Made by a program: the position numbers and the translations under genes. Positions 46,217 through 57,765 of a stretch of DNA of 64,000 nt are shown one piece after another. The notes beneath the pieces were generated by a model. The model saw only the letters and a list, made by a program, of their open reading frames with translations. It was not told where the DNA came from and did not search any database. The DNA lies in NCBI RefSeq assembly GCF_000283155.1, contig NW_004454229.1, forward strand, positions 7,826,534 through 7,890,533. Direction: 5' to 3'. How positions within the stretch are numbered: the first letter of the stretch is position 1; every line of letters starts with the position of its first letter. This DNA is from Ceratotherium simum simum (lineage: Eukaryota > Chordata > Mammalia > Perissodactyla > Rhinocerotidae).

Positions 46217-48529
46217 TGAGATGATCATGTGATTTTTATTCTTCATTTTGTTAATGTGGTGTATCACATTGATTGATTTGCAGATGTTGAACCATCTCTG
46301 CATCCCTGGTATAAATCCCACTTGATCATGGTGTAGGATACTTTTAATGTATTACTGTATTCACTTTGCCCATATTTTGTTGAGGATTTTTGCATCAATG
46401 TTCATCAGTGATATTGGCATGTAATTTTCCTTTTTTGTGTTGTTCTTCTCTGGTTTTGGTATCAGAGTAATGTTGGCCTTGTAGAATGATTTAGGAAATG
46501 TCCTGTCTTCAATTTTTTGGAATAGTTTGAGAAGGATAGGTATTAAATCTTTTTAATGTCTGATAGAATTCTCCAGAGAAGCCATCTGGTCCTGAACTTT
46601 TGTTTTTTGAGAGGTTTTTGATTACTGTTTCAGTCTTTTTACTTGTGATTTTTCTATCCGGATTCTCTATTTCTTCTTGGTTCAGTTTTGGGAGGTTGTA
46701 TGAGTCTAAGAATTTATCCATTTCTTCTAGATTGTCCAATGTGTTGGCATATAGTTTTTCATAGTATTCTCTTACAATCCTTTGTATTTCTGTGGTATCC
46801 ATTGTAATTTCTCTTCATTCATTTTTAATTTTATTTAACTGGATTTTTTCTTAGTGAGTCTGGCTAAGGGTTGGTGAATTTTATTTGTCTTCTCAAAGAA
46901 CCAGCTCTTAGTTTCATTGATCCTATTGTTTTTTCAGTCTCTATTTCATTTATATATGCTCTAATTTTTATTATTTCCCTCCTACACATCAGTACCCAAA
47001 CTTTGGGCTTTGTTTGTTCTTTTCTTAGTTTTGTTAGGTGTAGTCTAAGATTATTTATTTGAGATTTTTCTTGTTTGTTGTGTTAGGCCTTAATTTCTAT
47101 AAATTTCCCGCTTAGTACTGCTTTTGCTGCATCTGATAAGAATTGGTATGTTGTGTTTTCATTTGTCTCCAGGTATTTTTTGATTTCTCCTGATTTCTTC
47201 ATTGATCCAATGGTTATTCAGTAGCATGTTGTTTAGTGTCCACATATTTGTGACTTTCTCAGCTTTTTTCTTGTAGTTGATTTCTAGTTTCATAGCATTG
47301 TGGTGGGAAAAAGATGCTTGATATGATTTCAATCTTCTTAAGTGTATTGAGGCTTGCCTTGTTTCCCAATATATGGTCTATCTTTGAGAATGTTATATGA
47401 GCACTTGAGAAGAACGTGTCTTCTGCTGTTTTTGGATGGAAAGTTCTATATATATCTTTTAAGTCCATCTGGTCTAGTATTTCATTTAAGGCCACTGCTT
47501 CCTTGTTGACTTTCTGTCTGGATGATCTATCCATTGATGTGTGTGGGGTGTTGAGGTCCCCTACTATTATTGTGTTGCTGTCAATTTCTCCCTTTAGGTC
47601 TGTTAATAGTTGCTTTATATACTTTGGTGCTCCTATGTTAGATGCATATCTATTCATAAGTGTTATATCCTCTTGGTGGAGTGTTCTCTTTGTCATTGTA
47701 TACTGCTCCTCTTTGTCTCTTATATTATCATTTTTATCTTGAAGTCTGTTTTGTCTGATATAAGTATGGCTGCACCTGGGTTCTTTTGCTTGCCATTTTC
47801 TTAGAGTATCATCTTCCATCCCTTCACTCTGAACCTATGTTTTTCTTTAGAGCTGATGTGTTTTCTGGAGGCAGCATATTGTTGGGTCTTGTTTTTTAAT
47901 CCATCTGGCCACTCAGTCTTTTGATTGGAGAATTCAAACCATTTACATTTAGAGTGATTATTGGTATATGAGGGCTTAATACTGCCATTTTATCTCTTGT
48001 TTTCCAGTGCTATATTTCTATTGTTTCCTTTCTCTTGTATTTCCAACTGTCATTTCAGTTTGGTAGTTTTCTGTAATTGTTTTCTCAGTTTTCTCTTTAT
48101 TTATCATTTGTGGGTCTGTTTTTCTGTTTAGTGGTTACCATGAGGTTTGTATAAAAGATCTCATAGATGAGATAGTCCATTTTCTGATAGTCTTTTGTCT
48201 CCATTAGCCTAAGAAGGTTCCATCCCTTTCTTCTTCCCCTTTTGTGTTATCATTGTCACAATTGATTGATTTTGAGTTGTGAGTTTGTGACTAAATTGAA
48301 GTATTTATGGTTATTTTTGATGCTTTCCTTCCTTTTATCATTTGTTATAATTGTTTTCTAACCTATTCTGATAGACAGTAGCAATTTTCTGATTTTGTCT
48401 GTCTATTTATCTCCTTGCTCAAAGCTTTGTAGACCTTTGCCTTTTCATTTCAGGTAGGAGGGCTCCTTTCATCATTTCTTATAAGGCAGGTCTAGTGGCA
48501 ATGAACTCCCTCAGCTTTTTTTTTTTTTT

Positions 48530-49385
48530 TTTTAATCTGGGAAAGCTTTTATTTCTCTGTCAAATCTGAAGGATAATTTCAATGGTTAGAGTATTCTTGG
48601 CTGAAAGTTTTTGTCCTTCAGTGTTTTGAATATATAATTCCATTCCCTCTTTACCTGTAATGTTGCTGCTGAGAAATCCACTGAAAGTGCAATAGGGGTG
48701 ACTTTGTAGGTTATTTTCTTCTGGCTTGCTGCCTTTAATATTTTTTGTCATTGACTTTTGACAGTTTTAATATTATATTCCTTGGAGAAGGTCTTTCTGC
48801 ATTGATGTAATTTGGAGTTCTATTGGCTTCGTGTACTTGTAAGTCCAGTTCTTTCCCCAGGTTTAGGAAGTTCTCAGCTGTTATTTCTTTGAAGAAGCTC
48901 TCTGCTCCTCTCTCTCTTCTCCCTCTGGGGTACCTATAATCCTTATGTTACTTTTCCTAATTGAGTCAGATATTTCTCAATGAATTTCTTCTTTTTAAAT
49001 TTTAGCTCTCTCTCCTCCTCCACGTGAAGCATTTCTAGATTTCTATCTCGTATGTCACTAATTCTCTCCTCCATAAGGTCTGCTCTAATTTTTCTGGTTT
49101 CTACATTATTTTTTCTCTCAGTTATATTCTTCATATCCAGAATTTCTGTATAGTTTTTTTTAAGGGCTTCAATCTCTTTGGTGAAGTATTCCTTCTGCTC
49201 ATTAATTTTATTCCTGAGGTCATTGAACTGTCTGTGTTTTCTTGTAACTCATTGAGTTTCTTTATGACAGCTATTTTAAATTCTCTGTCATCTAGATAGT
49301 AATCTTCTGTGACTTATGGTATGGTTTCTGGAGACTTGCCATTTTCCTTCTGTTCTGCAGTGTTAATGTAGTTCTTCATGGTGTT
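48530..49385 (-). pseudogene. LINE-1 ORF1 relic of L1-C
   Basis: On the minus strand, the coiled-coil-type N-terminal part (63 codons, 49134-48943, rich in E/K/R with 'M-E-E-R-I-S-D-I-R-D-R') leads into an RNA-binding domain relic with 'R-I-I-G-T-P-E-G-E-E' and 'N-L-G-K-E-L-D-L-Q-V-H-E-A-N-R-T' near 48940-48800. The C-terminal part is the 63-codon frame 48751-48560. ORF1 normally makes a trimeric nucleic-acid chaperone; this copy has stops and shifts between these parts. Confidence 0.8.
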
Positions 49386-49389
49386 TGAT

Positions 49390-50111
49390 GAATTGATCCT
49401 CTGCCAGCACATTTGTGGTTGTATCAGGTCACTGATTCCACCTACCACTGCTGGCAATGGGGCTGGTGGTGAAAGGGTCTGTGTTTTCTTTTCTCATCTA
49501 TCTGCTGGTAGTTGTGCCAGTTGGGCTGCTCTGAATTCATGCAAGCTGGCCTCAGCTGCTCAGTGGGTCATGTGAGTGGGACCATTGTGCTTGGTGGGCA
49601 GGTTGTGGCCAGGCGACTGTTCTTGGTGGGAAAGTTCAGCCTCGCTGTTGCACTAGGCAGGCCAGGCAGCTGCACTTGGTGGGTGGGGTGCCTTTGCATG
49701 GCCCAGGCCACTGCACTCCATGGGCAGGGCACCTTTGCAATGGCTGAGCCACTCACAAAGCTGGTGAGTTTTGTGCGGGAAGGGTCACCTCAGTAGATGG
49801 GTGCTACCACTCCAAAAGCGTTCTTGTGCCAGTGGGCTGCCCCTGCCTCCACTCAGTTACACTGGCCACTATTTGGGGACCTATGACCTGGATCACTGTG
49901 ACTGGGGAGGGAAGGGGTCGGAGTCCACTCATCTAGTTCCACTGCTTCCTAGGGATCCAGTCCACCCACCTTCAGACATATAGCTGCATGGATCTCTCAG
50001 GCATCCTGTTGTGCTGTGTAGGGAATCTTCTGTTGGTTAATGGATGTCCATTTCATTGTAACTTGGGAAAGACAAACGGAACAACTTACTCTGCCATGAT
50101 GCTGACGTCCA
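49390..50111 (-). promoter_or_regulatory. L1-C 5' UTR (former internal promoter region)
   Basis: GC-richer than its surroundings. It ends at 50111 as the complement of 'ggacgtcagcatcatggcag', in the position of an L1 5' start. Short frames on both strands (94, 70, 65 and 62 codons) come from base composition and are not genes. An internal Pol II promoter is known for L1 5' UTRs; activity here is not evident from sequence. Confidence 0.65.
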
Positions 50112-50289
50112 CTAATAACTTAAATTTGAACACATACAAAAGCTCTACCTTTTTCACTTCCCCCACATTTTATGTTTTTGATGTCACTATTTATATCTTT
50201 TTATACTGTGTAACCATTAACAAATTATTTTAGTTACAGTCATTTTAAATACCTTTGCCTTTTAATTGTTATACTAGAGTTGTATACAG

Positions 50290-50600
50290 ACAACTCTACA
50301 AAGATTCCCTTTGTCTGTAAATTTTGACAATTATAATGTGTCTTGGTTTGGATCTCTTTGGATTATCTTTTTTGGTATTCTTTGGATCTCCTGCGTCTGT
50401 TTCTTTCTCCAAGTTAGAGAAGTTTTCAGCCATTGTTTCTTTGAATAAGATTTCTGCCCCTTTCTTGTTTCCGTTTAGGATCCTTATAATGCATATATTG
50501 GTCTGTTTGATGGTAAAGCTATCTTCACTCTTTTTTCTTTCCTTTTTACTCCTCTGATTGGATGAATTCAACTGCCCTGTCTTCAAGTTTGCTGAGCCAT
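50290..50600 (-). pseudogene. LINE-1 ORF1 relic of L1-B
   Basis: A 96-codon minus-strand frame (50586-50296) aligns with the ORF1 RNA-binding domain: 'I-C-I-I-R-I-L-N-G', 'M-A-E-N-F-S-N-L-E-K-E' and 'K-P-R-H-I-I-I-V-K'. The same domain occurs in L1-A on the + strand at about 52,560-52,810. Upstream, toward 52.1 kb, the sequence is L1-B ORF1 start and 5' UTR. Confidence 0.75.
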
Positions 50601-50609
50601 TCTTCTGCT

Positions 50610-52108
50610 TGATCTAGTTTGCTGTTGAACCCCTCTACTATATTTTTCATTCAGTTATTGACTACTAAGTATTCTTCAGCTCTACCATTTCTGTTGGGTA
50701 CTTCCTAATATGTTTTTCTCTCTTTGTTGAAGTTATCACTTTGTTCTTTGCTCTCCTGAACTCAGCGAGCACCTTTATTCTGTTATTTTGAACTTTATTG
50801 GGAAAATCACTTATCTCCATGTCATTAAAATGGGTTTCTGGAGATTTACCTTGTTCTTGGGTTTAGAACATATTCCCTTGTTTCTTCATTTTCCTTGACT
50901 CTCTATGTTGCTTTCTGTCCTTCAGATAAAACAGCTACCTCTCCCAGTCTTGACAGACTGGTCTCATGTAGAAGACAAACTTTGGCAACGAGCCTGGCAC
51001 AAGCTCCTCGTCATCTCTCAAACCTTTGTGATTGTCCAATCTTCCATCTTTGTTTTTAGTGGCTCCCAGTAGTTGATGGTGTGCAAAGACTCATTTGTAA
51101 CCCAAAGGGGATGATCACAGTTCACACCTAGATGCAGGCTCATTTGAAGCTGGATCATCAGACAGCAGCTGGCAAGTATGTTGTTAAGTCCCTACCAGGG
51201 AGAATCTTGGAGATGGTATTTTGTCTGCTCCCTCTGCCCTGAGCCCATGTGCATAGCCATGCAAGGGTGTGAGTGCTATTGTTCCCTTTATAAAAAGTTT
51301 GCTACAGTCCTATGGGACTTGTGAATGTAAGCTCCATTGGCTATCAGAGCCAGGTGATCCAAGGACCTATATCTTGGGCAGCAGCCACAAAATCTGGGGT
51401 GCCTGGTGTATGTATAAGCTCCTTCCACAGAGATGTTAGCAATCTGCTTTTATCATTGGAGCAAGCTGGAGCCAGAGGTGGCAGAAGTGCTGATTCACTG
51501 ACCCGGGCTCTGTGGAGAATCACAGCTAGCCCCTAGATGCACTCAAATTAGAAGCCAGACCCTCAGGCAGCAGATTGTAAAGTATGGAGTTGATCCTCTT
51601 CCAGGGAAGGACTAGGAGATGGATGTTTTTGCCTGTGCCCTCTGCACTGAGCCCTGGGATGTTAGTCTCAATGAGTGTTATTAGTGCACATGCCCATTAA
51701 GAACTAATTCTTTGTTTCCTATAGTCCCATTGGTGTTGTGGTTGCAAGCCCCATTCACTTTCAGTGATAGGTGTTTTCAGAGCCCATCCCTCTAATGGGA
51801 CCCTTACAAACTGTGGCACTAGATGTACAGTCCAAACCCCTCACTCCTCCAGGGGAATCTGGGAGTTGGGGGCTCCTTCTCAACTGTATAGCACTATGCT
51901 GGGGGTGAGGTTTATGGTGAAAGTGTCTTGGCCTTTCCTACCTGTTTTGATGTGGGTATTTTCTTATTCACCTGATGTGTAGGAGTCACTCAGCTAGTTT
52001 CTAGATTTCCACCAGAGGGAATTGTTCCATGGGTAGCAGTAAATCTGGTGTATCTATGGGAGGAAGGAAGTTCAGGAGCCTCCCATGTCAACATCTTGGT
52101 GCCTCCAT
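50610..52108 (-). promoter_or_regulatory. L1-B 5' UTR and ORF1 start
   Basis: GC-richer than the ORFs, with repeated wording such as 'gagaatcttggagatgg' and 'gagatggatgttttt' at 51201-51630. It ends at 52108 at the L1 5' terminus. Plus-strand frames of 72-74 codons (51312-51536, 51764-51982) are chance. No transcription evidence can be drawn. Confidence 0.6.
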
Positions 52109-52126
52109 TTCAAATGCCCAATTTTC
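52109..52126. repeat. TSD, right copy, of L1-B
   Basis: 'ttcaaatgcccaattttc', partner of 39696-39713 with two differences. Confidence 0.85.
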
Positions 52127-52985
52127 AACAAAAGATCACAAGGCATACAAAGAAATAGGAAATATTGACCATTCAAATGAACATAACAAATATCCAGAAA
52201 GTGACCCTAAAGAAATGGAGGCTTTGGAATTACTTGACAAAGACTTTAAAATAATTGTCTTGAATGTGCTTAAAGAGCTAAAGCAAAACACAGACAACTA
52301 AAACAAATCAGGAAAACAATATATGAACAAAATGAGTGTCTACAAAGAGATAGATATTATGAAAAAAAATACAAGTTCTAGAGCTGAAAAATACAATAAG
52401 AAAATTGAAAAATACACTAGAGGGTTTCAAAAGCAGAACAAAACTAGCAGGAGAATCAGCAAACTTGAAGACTGGTCATTTGAGATTATGAAGTCTGATG
52501 AGCAAAAAGAATAATAAACTAACAAAAGTGAACAGAGCCTTAGGGACTTACAGGAAACCATCAAGCAGGTCAAAATGCACATTATGAGAGTTCTAGAAGA
52601 AGAAGGGGAGAGAGAGAAAGGAGAAGAGAGTGCATTTGAAGAAATAATGGCCAAAAATTTCTCAAATTTGAGGAATGACATGGATATACAAACACAAAAA
52701 GCTCAATAAATACAACATAGGATAAATCCAAATAAATTCATACAATGGCATATTATAATCAAACTGTAGAAAGACAAAGAGTGAATCATGAAAGCAGCAA
52801 AAGAAAAGTGATTTGTCACATACGAAATCTCTTCAGTAAGATAATCAGATGATATCTCAACCAAAACCCTTCAGGCTAAAGGAAGTGGGATGATGTATTT
52901 AAAGAGGTCAACTGACAGGTCTAAATCTGACAAAATTGTCCTTCAAAAATGAGGGAGCAATTAAGTCATTTCCAGATTTTAAAAA
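52120..52985 (+). pseudogene. LINE-1 ORF1 relic of L1-A
   Basis: Frames of 90 (52029-52301) and 63 codons (52323-52514) carry the acidic/lysine-rich N-terminal part ('E-L-L-D-K-D-F-K-I-I-V-L-N-V-L-K-E-L-K'). The RNA-binding domain follows in broken form near 52,560-52,900 ('gttctagaagaagaaggg', 'gaagaaataatggccaaaaa'). Several stops are present. Confidence 0.8.
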
Positions 52986-53699
52986 ATCTGAGGTAGTTCA
53001 TTATCACTAGACCTATTGTAAAAGAACTGCTCAAGAATATCCTTCAAATTGGAGGAAAAAAACTAGACAATATCTCAAAGCAATAGGAAAACGAAGTTTT
53101 TTGATAAAGGCAAATACATGGACAGATATAAACCTGTATTATTGCAATTTTGGTTCATGATTCCAATTTTAATTTTTTTAATAGAATTTAAAAGACAAGG
53201 ATAAAAATAATTATTAATCTTGTTAATGGGTACACAATATATAATGGTATAATGTGCATCATCAATAATGGAAGGGTGGGCAGAGCTGTAAAAGTGTAGA
53301 GTTTTGTAAGTGATTAAAGTTAAGTTGGTTTCAGTTTAAAATATATTTCTGTAACTTTAGAATGTTATATGTAATCCCCATGGTAACCACAATGAAAATA
53401 TCTATAGAATATACACAAAAAGAAATGAAAAGGGTATCAAAACATCTCACTACAAAAAAAAAATCAACTGAAGACAAAGGAGGGCAGTAAGGGAGGAAAT
53501 GAGAGACAAGAAAGCTATAAGACATAGAAAACAATATGGCAATAGTAAGTCCTTCTATCTCAGTAATTACTTAAAATGAAAATAGATTAAACTCCCCAAA
53601 AGACATAGATTGAGAGAATAGATAAAAATAGGATCCAAGTATATGCTGTCTATAGGAAACTCACTTTAGGATACATGTAGCTTGAATGTGAAAAGATGG

Positions 53700-56600
53700 A
53701 AAAAGATATTCCATGCAAATAGTAACCAAAAGAGAGCAAGTTTGGCTATACTACTATCAAACAAAATAGACTTTAAGTCAAAAACTCTTACAAGAGAGTA
53801 AGAGGGCATTACATAATGATAAAAAGGTAAATTCACCAAGAAGATATAACAATTATTTACCTATATGCACTAAACATAACTGCTAAATATATTAATCAAA
53901 CATTGATAGAATTAAGGGAGAAGTGGACAGCTCTACAATAATAGAAGACTGAAATATCCTACTTTCAATAATGGGTAGAACAACTATATAGAAGATCAAT
54001 AAGGAAATAGGACTTGAACAACACTACAAACCAACTGAACCTAACCAACATATACAGAATATTCCATCCAACAACTGCAAAATACACATTTTTCTTAAGT
54101 GCATATAGAACATTCTCCAGGATGAACCATATGTTAGGCCACAAAACAACTCTTCACTAAATTTAGAAGACTCTCAAGTCATAACAAGTATCTCTTCTGA
54201 TTAAAATGAAATGAAACTAGAAATCAATAGCAGAAGGAAATCTACAAATATGTAGAAATTAAACAACATACTCGTATACAACCCACAGACCACAGAATAA
54301 ATCACAATAGAAATCAGAAAATAGCTTGAGATCAATGAAAATGAAAACACAATATACCAAAATGTATGGGCTGCAGCAAAAACAGGGCTAAGAGTGAAAT
54401 TCATAGCTGTAATAGCTTATATTAAAGAAAAATAAAGATCTTAAATCAACAACATAAATTTACAGATTAAGGAACTAGAAAAAGAAAAAACTAAACCAGA
54501 GCTTGCAGAAAAGAGGAAATAAAGATTGGAATAGAGATAAATAAAATAGAGAATAGGAAAAACAAAGAAAAATCAATAAAACCAAAAGTTGATTCTTTGA
54601 AAAGATTAACAAAATTGACAAACTTTTGGCTAGATGGACCAAAAAAAAAAGAGAAGACTCAACTAAAATCAGAAATTAAAGAGGGGCCATTACTACTAAT
54701 TTTACAGAAATAGAAAGGATTATAAGAGGACTATGAACAATTGCATGCCAACAAATTGGTTAACCTAGACAAAATAGACAATTTCCTAGAAACACACAAC
54801 CTACTAAGATTGAACCACGAAGAAACAAAGTCTGAACAGACCTATAAGTACCAAGGAGATCGAATCACCAGTCAAAAACCTCTTAGAGAAAAACCTAGAA
54901 CCAGATGGCTTTGCTGGTAAATTCTACCAAATATTTGAAAAAGAAATTATGCCAATCCTCCTAAAACTCTGAGAAATTGAAGAGGAGGGATCATTTCCAA
55001 ACTCATTCTGAGGCCAGCATTAGCCTGATGCCAAAGCCAGAAAAAGACACTACAAGAAATCTACAGATCAATATTCCTGTTGAATATTGATGTAAAACTC
55101 CTCAGAAAAATACTTGCAAACAGAATTTAACAGCACATTAAAAGAATTACACACTATGACCAAGGGGCATTTATTCCTGGAATGCAAAGATTGTTCAACA
55201 CATGAAGATCAATAAAATACACACAGTAACAGAAGGAAGGAAATAAAACTACATAACCATCTCAATTGGTGCAGAAAAAGCATTTGATAAAATTCAACAA
55301 CCTTTTATAGTCAAACTAATAATAGAAGGCAACCACTTCAATGTAATAAAGGCCATATATGAAAATGCTACAGCTAATATCATAATGGTAAAAGACTGAA
55401 AACTTTTCCTTTAAGAACAAGACAAGGATGCCCACTTTTGCCACATTGTTCAACATAGTACTAGAAGTTCTAGCTTAAGAAATTAACCAAGAAATAAAAG
55501 ACATCCAAATTGGAAAGAAAGAAGTAAAATTATATTTATTTTCAGCTTACGTGATCTTCTATGTGGAAAATGCTATATATTCCATAAAAAAACTGTTAGA
55601 GAGCCAGCCCTCATGGCCTAGTGGTTAAAGTTTGGCTCGCTCTGCTTTGGCAGCCCAAGTTTGGTTCCTGGGCACGGAACCACACCACTCGTCTGTCAGT
55701 AGCCATGCTGTGGCAGCGGCTCACATAGAAGAACTAGAAGGACTTACAACTAGAATATATACAACTATGTACTAGGGCTTTGGGGAGGGGAAAAAAAAAA
55801 GAGAGGAAGATTGGCAACAGATGTTAGCTTAGGGAAAATCTTTCCCCGGGGAAAAAAAACAAACATGAAACACTGTTAGAACTAATAAGTGCACACAGCA
55901 AAGTTGTAGCATACAAAATCAATACATGAAAATCAGTTTTATTTCTATACACCAACAATGAACACTCGAAAAAGGAAATTGAGAAAACAGTGCCATTTAC
56001 AAAAACATCAAGAAGAATAAAAGACTTAGGAACAAATTTAACCAAGGAGGTGAAAGATTTGTACACTGAAAAACTACAAAACATTACTGAAAGAAATTCG
56101 AGTAGACACTGATAAATTGAAAGACGTCCTGCGTCATGGATTGGAAGGCTTAGTATTGTTAAGATGTCAGTACTCCCCAAGGGATCTGCAGATTCAATGC
56201 AATCTGTATCAAAATCCCAAAGACATTTTTCAGAAATAGAAAAATCCATCCTAAAATTCATGTGAAATATCAAAAGACTCTGAACGGCTAAAACCATCGT
56301 GAAATGGAACAAGTAGGAGGTCATACTTCCTGATTTCATAACTTACTGTAAAGCTGCGGTAATCAAATAGTGTGGTACTTACACAAAGACAGACATATAG
56401 ACCAGTGGGACAAGACAGAAAGCCCAGAAATAAATGCTTACATATTGGATCAAATGATTTTTGACAAGGGTGCCAAGATCATTCAATGGGGAAAGGACAG
56501 TCATTTCAACAAATGGTGCTGGGAAAACTGGATATCTACATGAATAAGAATGATTTTGGACCCTTACACCATAAACAAAGTTTAACTCAAAATAGGCCAA

Positions 56601-57350
56601 AGACCTAAACATTAGAGCTAAAACTATAAAAGAAAAGAGAGAAAAAGCTTCATGACATTTGATTTGGCAATGATTTCTTGGATATGACACCAAAAGCATA
56701 GGCAATGAAAGTAAAAATAGATAAAGTGGACTACATCAAAATTTAAAACTTCTATGCAAAGGACGCAGAGTGAATAGACAACCCATAGGATGGGAGAACA
56801 TATTTGCAAATCATATGTCTGATAAGAAGCTAATATCCAGAACATATAAATAACTTCTACAACTGAGCAACAACAAAAATAACAACCCAATTCGAAAATG
56901 GACAAAGGACTTGAATAAACATTTTTCCAAAGAAGATATGCAAATTGCCAGGAAGCACATGAAAAGATACTCAACTTCACTAATCACTGGACAGATGCAA
57001 ATCCAAACCACAATGAGATGCCATCTCACACCCATTAGGATGGCTATGATCAAAAAAAAGGAAACCAAGTGTTGGAGAGGATGTGAAGAAATTGGAACCT
57101 CTGTGTACTGTTTGTAGGAATGTAAATATTGCAGCTACTAAGGAAAACAGGATGGCCATTCCTCCAAAATTAAAAATAGAATTACCACATGATCCAGCAA
57201 TTCCACTTCTGGGCCTATACTCAGAATTGAAATCAGTGTCTCGAAGAGGTATTTGTATGCCTGTGTTCATAGCAACATTACTCCAAACAGTCAAAAGGTG
57301 GAAACAATCCAAGTGTCCATAGACAGATAAATGGATAAAGACAAAGTAGT
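53700..57350 (+). pseudogene. LINE-1 ORF2 relic of L1-A
   Basis: Parts are seen in order: endonuclease remnants near 53.8-54.2 kb; 'ccagatggctttgctggtaa' (P-D-G-F-A-G-K) near 54,902; 'gcagaaaaagcatttgataa' (A-E-K-A-F-D) near 55,271; the RT active site near 55,540, where the FADD block is wholly replaced (F-S-A-Y); 'gataagaagctaatatccag' near 56,820; '[12 protein letters not shown]' at 56911 onward; and C-terminal 'P-H-D-P-A-I-P-L-L-G' at 57,190. The ERE at 55601 splits the RT region. Long minus-strand frames (171, 118, 110 and 108 codons) at 55824-57312 are antisense shadows of ORF2. Confidence 0.85.
55588..55880 (+). mobile_element. ERE SINE (second subfamily) inside L1-A ORF2, with 13-bp TSD
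   Basis: The body at 55601-55867 starts 'gagccagccctcatggccta' and has 'gtggttaaagtttggctcg', 'gccatgctgtggcagcggct', then 'agaactagaaggacttacaa' and '...actatgtactagggctttgg' before the A-rich and 'ggaagattggcaacagatg' 3' part. It lacks the 'ataaagtagaggaagatggg' block of the other type. The TSD is 'aaaaactgttaga' (55588-55600) and 'aaacactgttaga' (55868-55880), one mismatch. Box B is decayed ('ggttcctggg'). Confidence 0.88.
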
Positions 57351-57765
57351 ATACACATACAATGGAACATTAGCTTTAAAAAGGAAGGAAATTCTGGCAC
57401 ACGCTAACATGTGTCATGGCCATGTGAACATAGCTGAACCTTGAGGACAATAAGCTAAGTGAAATAAGCCAGCCACAAAAGGATAAAACTGTACAATTCC
57501 ACTTAAATGATGTACCTAGAGTAATTAAACTCAGAGACAGAATAGTGGAATCCCAGGGACTGGAGGGAGAGAGGAATGAGGAGTTGTTAATATAGGTACA
57601 GAGTTCCAGTTTTGCAAGATGAAAATAATTCTCTGGGTGTATGGTGGTGATGGTAGCACAACAATATAAAACGTACTTAATGCCACTGAACTGTACACTT
57701 AAAAATAGTTAAGATGGTAAATTTTATGTTGTGTATTTCATCACAATTAAAAATTTTAAGAAGTT

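Larger units (their letters stand above)
44300..47985 (-). pseudogene. LINE-1 ORF2 relic of L1-C (endonuclease, reverse transcriptase, C-terminus)
   Basis: Domains run in the expected order on the minus strand. An endonuclease frame of 186 codons (47819-47259) keeps the catalytic-site wording G-D-L-N at residues 87-90 and I-D-H at 147-149. A pre-RT frame is at 46802-46509. The I-D-A-E-K-A-F-D block is at 46321-46100. The RT active site at 45895-45906 reads F-V-G-D in place of F-A-D-D. C-terminal frames are 45708-45367 and 45035-44715. The upstream start near 47985 ('N-G-L-N-S-P-I-K'-like) is broken by a stop. Many frameshifts; no functional product. Confidence 0.88.
43956..50121 (-). mobile_element. 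L1-C: youngest of the nest, nearly full-length antisense LINE-1 in L1-B, with TSD
   Basis: The element body is about 43967-50111. Its 3' end, reading the complement, is 'gacctcaataaaataa' followed by an A-rich tail (T-rich 43963-43980), identical in type to the L1 ends at 17640 and 58830. The 3' UTR runs to about 44300, ORF2 is 44300-47985, the inter-ORF spacer is 47990-48480, ORF1 is about 48530-49385, and a GC-richer 5' UTR is 49390-50111. A candidate TSD is 'ctaataattt' (43956-43965) and 'ctaataactt' (50112-50121), one mismatch. At 6.1 kb it is full length in size but dead by frameshifts. Confidence 0.85.
39714..52108 (-). mobile_element. L1-B: nearly full-length antisense LINE-1 inserted in L1-A, itself split by L1-C
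   Basis: The 3' end is at 39714, with a decayed T-rich tail complement followed by '...attgagatttaactgacaaag' in L1MA/L1MB-like 3' UTR style. ORF2 runs leftward from the assembly gap region to about 40150. The inter-ORF spacer is at 43760-43966 and, after L1-C, from 50112. An ORF1 relic lies at about 50290-50600, and the 5' UTR ends at 52108, the complement of 'ggaggcaccaagatgttgac'. Excluding L1-C (about 6.1 kb), the length is about 6.25 kb, matching a full-length L1. Continuity across L1-C is shown by '...ttttaagctaataa' then 'cttaaatttg', adjacent in consensus. Confidence 0.85.
52109..57765 (+). mobile_element. L1-A, main part, sense (ORF1, ORF2, 3' end), interrupted by an ERE
   Basis: Continues L1-A after the L1-B insertion. 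The ORF1 region is 52.13-53.05 kb, the inter-ORF spacer about 53.05-53.7 kb, ORF2 about 53.7-57.35 kb and the 3' UTR to about 57760. It ends 'ctgaactgtacacttaaaaatag', 'ttaagatggtaaattttatg' and 'catcacaattaaaaa', an L1MB/L1MC-like 3' end. With the 5' piece and without the ERE, the length is about 6.1 kb. No clear TSD is seen outside. It is the most decayed of the three, as expected for the oldest. Confidence 0.85.

Noticed and set aside
49378..49983. Run of GC-rich overlapping frames on both strands
   Set aside because: They lie within the L1-C 5' UTR; base composition explains the frames.
55824..57312. Minus-strand frames of 171, 118, 110 and 108 codons with hydrophobic, membrane-like composition
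   Set aside because: They are the antisense of L1-A ORF2, whose lysine/asparagine-rich codons read as phenylalanine/leucine-rich on the other strand.
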